A DNA stretch of 5,337 bases, from positions 1-5,337 of the forward strand of contig CAUHFD010000195.1 of NCBI GenBank assembly GCA_959605275.1, read 5' to 3'. The stretch comes from an uncultured Eubacteriales bacterium. Its GTDB lineage: Bacteria; Bacillota; Clostridia; Oscillospirales; Ruminococcaceae. The notes below the pieces were generated by a model. The model was not told the origin of the DNA. It saw only the letters and a program-made list of their open reading frames with translations, and ran no database searches. Of this stretch, positions 1 to 5,252 are shown in pieces; position 1 is the first letter of the stretch, and the number at the start of each line of letters is the position of its first letter. Made by a program: the position numbers and the translations under genes.

Positions 1-55
1 GAGCGCCACCTTGCCAAGGTGGAGGTAGCGAGTTCGAGCCTCGTAACCCGCTCCA
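1..55 (+). tRNA. tRNA-Gly(GCC), 3' portion, cut by the window edge
   Basis: The window opens inside a tRNA. The 3' half of the D stem (GAGC, 1-4) is followed by a 5-bp anticodon stem (6-10 with 18-22) closing the loop TTGCCAA, which gives anticodon GCC at 13-15 and hence glycine. A 5-nt variable loop (23-27) leads to a T arm (28-32 with 40-44) with loop TTCGAGC. The 3' acceptor strand is 45-51, the discriminator base is T52, and CCA is encoded at 53-55. About 21 bases of the 5' end lie outside the window. All visible arms pair properly, so the gene looks functional. It points toward the aro operon and ends at its own terminator. Confidence 0.95.
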
Positions 56-62
56 GTCGAGA

Positions 63-96
63 GCCTCGACGCGTAATTCGCGTTTGAGGCTTTTTT
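63..96 (+). terminator. Intrinsic terminator after tRNA-Gly
   Basis: A GC-rich hairpin has arms at 63-73 and 79-90 (GCCTCGACGCG against CGCGTTTGAGGC, with one bulged T and one G-T pair) and loop TAATT. It is followed directly by six T's (91-96). It lies eight bases after the tRNA CCA end and would end tRNA transcription before it runs into the convergent aro operon. Confidence 0.93.
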
Positions 97-106
97 GTTA
101 TGTCTA

Positions 107-264
107 ATACTAAAATCTAATTAAACGCTTTCATTCTTTCCGACCTGAATTGCACCAGAACGTGTTATCCTCCTTGTTGGACGACAGCCCAGCGGCGTCG
201 TCTGCCTTTTCTGGTACAATTCATCCTCGGAAATTGATTAAAGCTTTCAATCAGATTTTAGTAT
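107..264. repeat. 158-bp imperfect inverted repeat with nested central hairpin (MITE-like or structured RNA element)
   Basis: Seen: the left arm 107-160 and right arm 209-264 are reverse complements at about 45 of 56 aligned positions with two 1-nt gaps. The ends ATACTAAAATCT match perfectly, as do the inner blocks TTTCCGA, TGAATTG and ACCAGAA. The central segment carries a second hairpin: GACGAC 180-185 pairs with GTCGTC 197-202, then GCC 187-189 with GGC 194-196, loop CAGC. No ORF is present. The repeat ends in TA on both sides, which would fit a TA target-site duplication as in Tc1/mariner or IS630-type elements, but a TA is also part of any such palindrome. Inference: a miniature inverted-repeat element, or a non-coding structured RNA. 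Three arm mismatches are A-C on the plus strand and become G-U wobble pairs on the minus strand, so a minus-strand RNA would fold better. No family is recognised. Confidence 0.75.
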
Positions 265-307
265 AAATATTATGGTGCTCGCGCTTCCTGTTTATATTTT
301 TATACTT

Positions 308-328
308 TACAGACAACTCGTGTCTGTA
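308..328. repeat. Short perfect hairpin in the tRNA-aroC intergenic region
   Basis: TACAGACA (308-315) and TGTCTGTA (321-328) form a perfect 8-bp stem with a 5-base loop. No U-tract follows on either strand, so it is not a standard terminator. The rest of 265-380 shows no ORF, no promoter I would defend and no other structure. The function is unknown and it may be chance. Confidence 0.4.
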
Positions 329-381
329 TGTAGTTTGCGTTCAGCCCTTTTTGTTATATTGGAATAATAACACTCAAAAGT

Positions 382-420
382 AAAAAGCAGATATCTCTTT
401 ATTCAGAGATACCTGCTTTT
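382..420 (-). terminator. Intrinsic terminator at the end of the aro operon
   Basis: Arms 383-390 (AAAAGCAG) and 413-420 (CTGCTTTT) pair perfectly. One A-C mismatch follows, then TATCTCT 392-398 pairs with AGAGATA 405-411 around the loop TTATTC. Read on the minus strand, the hairpin starts just after the aroC stop codon (422-424) and its 3' arm runs into a T-rich stretch. The A-rich other side means it might also work weakly on the plus strand. Confidence 0.88.
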
Positions 421-421
421 A

Positions 422-1513
422 TTATTTTATCCCAGCTTTGATCAATTGCCCTAGCAACGCAATATTTAATGCAGCTTCCGCCACCGGTACAGCGCGAGGC
501 ACTACACAAGGGTCATGTCTGCCGCGGACTGAAATGGTGGTGTTCCGATGCTCCAGGAAATCAACAGTATCCTGTGTTTTACTGATTGAAGGCGTAGGCT
601 TCATGGCTATTTTCATACTGATCGGCATACCGGAAGAAATACCACCTAAAATTCCGCCATGGTTGTTGGTGCGGGTTTTGATCTCACCGTTTTCATCTGT
701 ATAAAAAGCATCATTATTTTGGGAACCGTATAAATCACACACATCAAATCCAGCGCCGAACGAAATGCCTTTGACTGCCGGAATGCCAAACATAATTGAA
801 CTGATCGCATTTTCCAATCCGTCAAACATCGGGGAACCGATTCCTGCCGGAAAACCGACAGTACACAATTCTATGATACCGCCGACTGAATCACAGTTCA
901 TTCTGGCAGCGTCAATTGCAGATTTCATCATCAGCTCTGCTTTCGGATCAATAGTCGGAAAATCACGATCGTGTAAGCGCAAAACATCTTCTTTCGAAAA
1001 ATGCACCGTATCAAATGGAGTGTCTGATATATTTTGAATTGCAAAGATATGACCAGCTGTGTAGATATTGCGACGTTCTAAGATTTGCGCCGCAACTGCT
1101 CCTGCAAAGGTCAGCGGGGCAGTGAGCCGTCCCGAAAAGTGTCCGCTTCCGCGTATATCGTTGAAGCCGTTGTAGCGCAAAAATCCGGTATAGTCCGCAT
1201 GACCGGGACGTGCTTTTTGACTCATTTCACTATAATCCGAAGAGTGTGTGTCGCTGTTTTCGATCATCGCCGCAAACGGCGCACCGGTTGTTTTGCCGTC
1301 TTTCAAGCCGGACAGAATAATTGGGATATCTTTTTCTTTTCTGGGTGTAGAAGTTACATCGTTTTTGGGGGCGCGCCTTGACATAAACCGAAGAAGTTGG
1401 TCATTATTTATTGTTTCTCCCGGCGGAAGGTTGTCGATCACAACTCCAATTGCTTTTCCATGAGATTCTCCGAAAATAGAAATAGAAATACCGTTATTCC
1501 ATAGGGATGACAT
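422..1513 (-). CDS. aroC: Chorismate synthase
   Basis: This is the last enzyme of the shikimate pathway: it removes phosphate from 5-enolpyruvylshikimate 3-phosphate to give chorismate, and the family requires reduced FMN. The cytoplasmic 363-residue protein has the usual family length. Visible signatures are GESHG at residues 15-19 (His18 matches a conserved catalytic His), RPGHADY at 102-108 (second conserved His105), SGHFSGRLTAP at 123-133, NNHGGILGGISSGMP at 283-297, and RGRHDPCVVPRAVP at 330-343. The ATG at 1511-1513 has a strong AGGAGGT ribosome binding site 7 bases upstream. The gene overlaps the end of the aroB-aroA frame by 20 bases and is last in the operon, directly before the terminator. 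No key residue is missing, and I see no sign of truncation. Confidence 0.98.
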   Translation of the reverse strand: MSSLWNNGISISIFGESHGKAIGVVIDNLPPGETINNDQLLRFMSRRAPKNDVTSTPRKEKDIPIILSGLKDGKTTGAPFAAMIENSDTHSSDYSEMSQKARPGHADYTGFLRYNGFNDIRGSGHFSGRLTAPLTFAGAVAAQILERRNIYTAGHIFAIQNISDTPFDTVHFSKEDVLRLHDRDFPTIDPKAELMMKSAIDAARMNCDSVGGIIELCTVGFPAGIGSPMFDGLENAISSIMFGIPAVKGISFGAGFDVCDLYGSQNNDAFYTDENGEIKTRTNNHGGILGGISSGMPISMKIAMKPTPSISKTQDTVDFLEHRNTTISVRGRHDPCVVPRAVPVAEAALNIALLGQLIKAGIK

Positions 1514-3824
1514 TAGAATGACCTCCTAATTGATTGTAATCTTCAAAAAACTTAGGATATGATTTGTTCACTGCCTCTGCATGCAGTATGGTAACATCAG
1601 AACCGGCTCCGGCTGCGGCAATGGCGGCAGACATGGCAATACGATGGTCCCCAAAGCTGTCTGTTGTTCCTCCGCTGAGACGCTTTCCGCCTTGAATGAC
1701 CAGCCGGTCATCATAAGCAGTTACCTTTGCTCCAAGACTTTGTAACAGCATAGCAGTAGTTTGGATGCGATCAGATTCCTTATATTTGAGCCGTTCAATA
1801 TTGGTGATTTGAGATTCTCCGCTGCAATGCGCAGCAAGTACCGACAAGATTGGTACAATGTCCGGAATATCTTTTGCATCCACGACAAAAGGAAGCAATT
1901 GACGATGAGAAACGGTAACGACATCACCTGAAACAGTGACTTCAGCACCAACCTGTGCTAAAATATCCAGTATTTTTTTATCGCCTTGCAAAGAATTTGG
2001 ATTTAATCCTTTGCAGGATATCTGAGAGCCGATCGCCGCAGCGGTGAAAAAGAAAGCAGCTTGGGAATAATCGGCTTCCACTGTATAAGTAAAGGGGTGA
2101 TAATGCTGATTCCCTTTGATGTGATATCCGTTTTCTGTGCATGTAATTTCGATACCGGCTAATTGCAGCATTTCCAAAGTCATGTTGACATAATCCGCGG
2201 ATTCCAACGGGGTAGTCAACCGTATTTGGCTGTCCCCATCCAGAAGCGGAAGTGCAAACAGCAGTCCGGTTACAAATTGGGAACTGATGTTACCGCTTAA
2301 AGAAAACTTGCCTGGTTCCAGCTTTCCACTCAATAGAAAAGGCATCCCGGATTCGGGTTGTATCGAAACCGCTTTGTCTGAAAAGCATTCGATATAAGTA
2401 CGCAGTGGACGAGAGGGGAGTTTTCCTTTTCCGGAAAATTCACAAGATGTTCCGAAAGCAGCAGCAACCGGCAAAAGAAATCGCAGAGTAGAACCGGATT
2501 CCCGGCAGCCTATTTTTGCATTTTTCGGAGGAATCCGAATTCCGCGTACTGTGACGGAATCGTTCATAAATTTGAATTCTGCACCAAGTGCGGTCAGCCC
2601 CGAGATCGTAGCATCAATGTCTTCGGAATGAGTGATATTATGAATCGTGCTGGTACCGTCTGCCAATGCGGCGGAAATCAATGCCCGATGCGCATAGCTT
2701 TTAGAAGGCGGAATTTTTACTGTTCCGGACAGCTTGGCGGGCGTGATAACCGCTGCTTTGAAATCAGGGGTTGGAAGATATTGTAGTAATTCGGCATATT
2801 TTGTCAGCGACACTTTACTAATATATGCTTGTCCGATATCTTTTAACAGAATTAGATTGATATCGCTTTTATCCCGCTTTTTATCGTTGGAAGAAATGTT
2901 CAGAATTTGCTCCGGCGTGATTTTGACCGAACAGGGAAGCTTGTATTTTTGCAAACAGCATTTGATTTTTTCGGTTGTTCCTTTCGGTGTAAGACCGGCT
3001 TGCTCGGATATGGATGAAATATAAACCATGCCGATACCGACTGCCGAGCCGTGGGTATAAGTTTGATAGTGATATTGTCGTTCAATTGCATGACCGATTG
3101 TATGCCCGAAGTTTAACAGCATGCGTTCTCCCTTATCAAACTCGTCTGCCTCGACCACCTGTGCTTTGATTTGTATGCACCGATAAATCATATTTTCCAA
3201 GATGTCGGAAATATCCTTTTCTGCAATCATCTCAAACAGCTTTTTATCTTTAATCAGCCCGTATTTTATTGCTTCCGCCATTCCGTCTGAGAAAATCTCG
3301 GGCGTAAGGGTACGAAGGGTATCTACATCACATAGCACCAGCGCAGGCTGTTTGAAAGCGCCTACCAGATTTTTCCCTTTTTCGGTATCTACTGCGGTTT
3401 TTCCACCGACTGAGGAATCAATTTGGGCAAGCAAAGTAGTGGGGATTTGAACGTAATCAATGCCGCGCAGATAGGTAGCTGCGCAAAAGCCGGTCAAGTC
3501 ACCGACGACACCGCCGCCCAACGCTATCAGCAAATCACTTCGTGTAACAGATTTGTCACAGAGAAAATCATATAGTGCAATCAGCGTTTGATGAGACTTT
3601 GACTGTTCTCCGTGGGGGAAAATAAAGGTTTCGACATGAAATCCTTCTGCTTCCAGGGAATGTTTCACCGTAGAGCAATACAGAGGAGCCACAATGTCGT
3701 CGGTTACAATAACAGCAGTCTGGGCTGTAGAAATTTCCTTTATTTTAGCCGCACATCCGGACAACAGGTTTCTTCCTACAATAATCTCGTATGCAGTACT
3801 GGCTTTTACCTGTAAGGTCATCAT
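1494..3824 (-). CDS. aroB-aroA: Fused 3-dehydroquinate synthase (AroB) / EPSP synthase (AroA)
   Basis: One uninterrupted 776-residue frame encodes two shikimate enzymes. Residues 1 to about 350 are AroB (DAHP to 3-dehydroquinate, NAD and divalent metal). It shows GEQSK 72-76, the NAD loop GGGVVGDLTGF 103-113, SSVGGKTAVD 137-146, and the metal-ligand set Glu184 (DGMAEAIKYG), His241 (NFGHTIGHAIE) and His258 (HGSAVGIGM). Residues from about 357 to 776 are AroA (shikimate 3-phosphate plus PEP to EPSP). It shows PPSKSYAHRALI 372-383 (Lys375, Arg380), ESGSTLRFL 442-450, SSQF 514-517, Asp655 (DIPD), KESDR 682-686, GDHR 725-728 and Lys754. Each half is full length for its family and they join with almost no linker. 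The junction has no ribosome binding site and no in-frame ATG, GTG or TTG close by. Start choice: ATG at 3824, preceded by AGTGAT; ATG 3821 and GTG 3833 are possible. The 91 bases back to the aroF stop hold no clear terminator or promoter, so it is probably cotranscribed with aroF. Confidence 0.96.
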   Translation of the reverse strand: MMTLQVKASTAYEIIVGRNLLSGCAAKIKEISTAQTAVIVTDDIVAPLYCSTVKHSLEAEGFHVETFIFPHGEQSKSHQTLIALYDFLCDKSVTRSDLLIALGGGVVGDLTGFCAATYLRGIDYVQIPTTLLAQIDSSVGGKTAVDTEKGKNLVGAFKQPALVLCDVDTLRTLTPEIFSDGMAEAIKYGLIKDKKLFEMIAEKDISDILENMIYRCIQIKAQVVEADEFDKGERMLLNFGHTIGHAIERQYHYQTYTHGSAVGIGMVYISSISEQAGLTPKGTTEKIKCCLQKYKLPCSVKITPEQILNISSNDKKRDKSDINLILLKDIGQAYISKVSLTKYAELLQYLPTPDFKAAVITPAKLSGTVKIPPSKSYAHRALISAALADGTSTIHNITHSEDIDATISGLTALGAEFKFMNDSVTVRGIRIPPKNAKIGCRESGSTLRFLLPVAAAFGTSCEFSGKGKLPSRPLRTYIECFSDKAVSIQPESGMPFLLSGKLEPGKFSLSGNISSQFVTGLLFALPLLDGDSQIRLTTPLESADYVNMTLEMLQLAGIEITCTENGYHIKGNQHYHPFTYTVEADYSQAAFFFTAAAIGSQISCKGLNPNSLQGDKKILDILAQVGAEVTVSGDVVTVSHRQLLPFVVDAKDIPDIVPILSVLAAHCSGESQITNIERLKYKESDRIQTTAMLLQSLGAKVTAYDDRLVIQGGKRLSGGTTDSFGDHRIAMSAAIAAAGAGSDVTILHAEAVNKSYPKFFEDYNQLGGHSNVIPME
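1514..1527 (-). promoter_or_regulatory. aroC ribosome binding site inside the aroA coding end
   Basis: AGGAGGT (minus strand, 1527-1521) lies 7 bases before the aroC ATG. These bases also encode a Gly-Gly pair near the C-terminus of the fusion protein, and the upstream frame stops at 1494-1496, inside aroC. This arrangement suggests translational coupling, with ribosomes finishing the fusion keeping the aroC start accessible. Confidence 0.85.
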
Positions 3825-3915
3825 AAAAATCACTATCCCTTTTTCATTTGTTCCTTTTTGTCTGTTCTTCCGATTGAAAAAGCAAAAAAACGATTTAGGT
3901 TTCCGTTATCTCAGA

Positions 3916-4929
3916 CTATTGTACTTTTTTTCCGGAAAATGCCGCTTGTGCCGAAATTTTGCTCATGACAGTATCAAATTCGTCTGGGGTGAGTGATTGA
4001 GCGCCGTCTGACAATGCGTTTTTAGGGTCATTATGCACTTCAATAATCAAACCGTCAGCACCGCACGCAACGGCTGCGAGAGAGAGCGGAAGTACCAAAG
4101 AGGAGATGCCGGAAGCGTGACTCGGATCAATAACAACCGGAAAATGTGTTGCTTTTTTCAAAATCGGAACGGCTGAAATATCCAGCGTATTGCGTGTCAT
4201 TGTCTCGAAGGTACGGATGCCACGCTCACAAAGGATCACCTGATTGTTTCCGCCGGCGGTGATATATTCCGCGCTCATTAACAGTTCTTCAATCGTGTTA
4301 GCCAGCCCGCGCTTTAATAAAATCGGTTTTTTAGAATGTCCCAACTCCTTGAGCAATTCAAAATTTTGCATATTTCTTGCGCCTACTTGAATGATATCTA
4401 CATCATTGAACAAATCAAGATGCTGTAAACTCATGATTTCGGTTACAATCGGTAAGCCGGTTTTGGCTCTGGCTTCGGTTAAAAGCTCAATTCCTTCCGC
4501 ACGCAGTCCTTGGAAAGCATAGGGGGAAGTCCTCGGTTTGAATGCGCCTCCGCGGAGAAAAGAAGCGCCGGCTGCTTTTACCCGTCTGGCAATTTCGCAG
4601 ATTTGCTCCTCTGATTCAACCGAGCAGGGACCGGCAATTACATTCATGTATCCCTCGCCGATTTTACGTCCTTTCACATCAATGATGGTATCATCAGGGT
4701 GAAATTTGCGGTTCGCGTTTTTGTACGGTTCCTGAACTCGTTTTACACTTTCAACGACATCTTTTGCGGCAACGTTTTCTATATCAATTTTGGAAGTATC
4801 TCCGATTAATCCCAGTATGGTAGTGTGAGATCCATTTACCACATTGACCTGTACCTGAAATTTTTCCAGCCAATGAATCAGTTCATCAACCTTTGCTTTT
4901 TCTTGATTTTGCTTCAGAATAATAACCAT
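3916..4929 (-). CDS. aroF: 3-deoxy-7-phosphoheptulonate (DAHP) synthase, type I beta with N-terminal ferredoxin-like regulatory domain
   Basis: This enzyme catalyses the first committed step of aromatic biosynthesis, PEP plus erythrose 4-phosphate to DAHP, in the cytoplasm. At 337 residues it matches the Thermotoga maritima-type enzyme. Residues 1 to about 65 (MVIILKQNQEKAKVDELIHW onward) form the ferredoxin-like domain that in characterised relatives mediates feedback inhibition by aromatic amino acids. The barrel follows with AGPCSVES 99-106, RGGAFKPRTSP 126-136, QVGARNMQN 181-189, LLKRG 204-208, ERGIRT 235-240, DPSHASG 268-274, EVHNDP 297-302 and SDGAQSL 307-313. The four expected metal ligands, Cys102, His271, Glu297 and Asp308, are all present. 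The ATG at 4927-4929 has GAAGGAG (4944-4938) with an 8-base spacer. It is the first enzyme gene of the operon and lies just downstream of the leader terminator, so its expression probably depends on read-through. Confidence 0.97.
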   Translation of the reverse strand: MVIILKQNQEKAKVDELIHWLEKFQVQVNVVNGSHTTILGLIGDTSKIDIENVAAKDVVESVKRVQEPYKNANRKFHPDDTIIDVKGRKIGEGYMNVIAGPCSVESEEQICEIARRVKAAGASFLRGGAFKPRTSPYAFQGLRAEGIELLTEARAKTGLPIVTEIMSLQHLDLFNDVDIIQVGARNMQNFELLKELGHSKKPILLKRGLANTIEELLMSAEYITAGGNNQVILCERGIRTFETMTRNTLDISAVPILKKATHFPVVIDPSHASGISSLVLPLSLAAVACGADGLIIEVHNDPKNALSDGAQSLTPDEFDTVMSKISAQAAFSGKKVQ

Positions 4930-4957
4930 AATGCTTTCTCCTTCAATTTTGTTTGCT

Positions 4958-4997
4958 GGTCAGGCGGTACAGTCTCGCGAACACTGTATGCTTGACC
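4958..4997 (-). other. Second leader hairpin between the attenuator and aroF
   Basis: On the minus strand GGTCAAGC (4997-4990) faces GCCTGACC (4965-4958) with one A-C mismatch. Inside it TACAGT (4988-4983) pairs perfectly with ACTGTA (4973-4968), closing a 9-base loop GTTCGCGAG. No U-tract follows, so it is not a terminator. It would exist only in transcripts that read through the terminator at 5005-5048, and it leaves the aroF ribosome binding site free. It could protect the 5' end of the mRNA, be a processing site or be a protein-binding site; its role is not known. Confidence 0.6.
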
Positions 4998-5004
4998 GAT
5001 AAAT

Positions 5005-5048
5005 TAAAAAAGGTCTGTGTCCTTTGCCACAGCAAAAGTCACAGACCT
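5005..5048 (-). terminator. Strong intrinsic terminator (attenuator) upstream of aroF
   Basis: On the minus strand AGGTCTGTG (5048-5040) pairs perfectly with CACAGACCT (5019-5011). After one A-A mismatch, CTTTTGC (5038-5032) pairs with GCAAAGG (5027-5021), including one G-U pair, around the loop TGTG. The 3' arm runs straight into TTTTTT then AATTT. The hairpin is 18 bases after the stop of the aromatic-rich leader ORF and about 75 bases before the aroF start, with no promoter recognised in between. It would therefore block aroF expression unless its folding is prevented. Confidence 0.92.
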
Positions 5049-5090
5049 AATATAACCGAATATCTTTTAGTGAAGGTACTGACAACTTTG
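5033..5090 (-). promoter_or_regulatory. Predicted antiterminator overlapping the attenuator
   Basis: CAAAGTTGTCAGTACCT (5090-5074), the last sense codons of the leader ORF, can pair with AGGTCTGTGACTTTTG (5048-5033), the 5' arm of the terminator. The helices are ACCT:AGGT, GTCA:TGAC and CAAAG:TTTTG (one G-U), 13 pairs in all, with a small internal loop and a 2-base bulge. This fold and the terminator exclude each other. A weaker pairing of ATTTTG (5104-5099) with CAAAGT (5090-5085) could act as the protecting 1:2 hairpin. This is my hand folding and no energy was calculated. Confidence 0.6.
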
Positions 5091-5189
5091 TTTATATGGC
5101 AAAATATTTTTACAGCAAAAATAACCGGTGCTAAAATAAAAGCCCCAGCTAAAAAAGAAAAAGAAAGCTGCAAAAATAAGAATAGCCAT
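5067..5189 (-). CDS. Aromatic-rich leader peptide of the aro operon (predicted attenuation peptide)
   Basis: This 40-residue ORF begins MAILIFAAFFFFFSWGFYF and ends KQSCQYLH. It has 9 Phe, 4 Tyr and 1 Trp, with 9 aromatic residues among codons 9-19. The ATG at 5187-5189 has GAGGGG (5203-5198) with an 8-base spacer and sits about 28 bases after the predicted transcription start. The stop (5067-5069) is 18 bases before the attenuator hairpin, and aroF follows. Known parallels are the pheA and trp leader peptides, where ribosome stalling at scarce-amino-acid codons decides between antiterminator and terminator. Here, stalling at Phe, Trp or early Tyr codons would leave the antiterminator segment at 5090-5074 free, while a ribosome at the stop codon would cover it. 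The alternative is a small hydrophobic membrane peptide with its own terminator. The position before a DAHP synthase gene and the alternative pairing favour the leader explanation. Confidence 0.8.
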   Translation of the reverse strand: MAILIFAAFFFFFSWGFYFSTGYFCCKNILPYKQSCQYLH

Positions 5190-5223
5190 GATCTTTTCCC
5201 CTCATCAAAATCAGATTGATATA

Positions 5224-5252
5224 ATCATAAAACAAATCAGTATAAAAGTCAA
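5224..5252 (-). promoter_or_regulatory. Sigma-A type promoter of the aro operon
   Basis: On the minus strand the -35 box TTGACT (5252-5247) and the -10 box TATGAT (5229-5224) each differ from consensus at one position and are separated by exactly 17 bases. Transcription would start near 5217, leaving a short 5' leader before the peptide ATG at 5189. Upstream of the -35 box lies an AT-only stretch containing the 8-bp palindrome AAATAATA/TATTATTT (5258-5277), which could serve as an UP element. Confidence 0.85.

Noticed and set aside
107..264. Interpretation of the inverted repeat as a CRISPR array or as a terminator
   Set aside because: There is no repeat-spacer periodicity, and neither end of the long stem is followed by a U-tract.
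438..3815. Several plus-strand and alternative-frame ORFs of 60-100 codons inside aroC and aroB-aroA
   Set aside because: They are antisense or out of frame to well-supported enzyme genes, lack ribosome binding sites and show no recognisable protein features.
3833..3847. Four-codon ORF (ATG AAA AAG GGA TAG) just before the aroB-aroA start, with AAGGAA upstream
   Set aside because: The ribosome binding site spacing is only about 3-4 bases and four codons occur easily by chance. There is no structure suggesting regulation.
3834..3915. Internal terminator between aroF and aroB-aroA (a run of seven T's on the minus strand)
   Set aside because: No GC-rich stem precedes the T run, so cotranscription is more likely.
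4930..5217. T-box riboswitch upstream of aroF (TGTACCGCC at 4963-4971 resembles part of a T-box motif)
   Set aside because: The resemblance lies downstream of the terminator instead of in an antiterminator before it, and I find no specifier loop or AG bulge. A translated leader ORF occupies most of the space.
4953..5219. Plus-strand 88-codon ORF antisense to the leader region
   Set aside because: It has no convincing ribosome binding site, its protein resembles no family I know, and it runs through the minus-strand promoter-proximal leader, the attenuator and the second hairpin. It is a shadow of those features.
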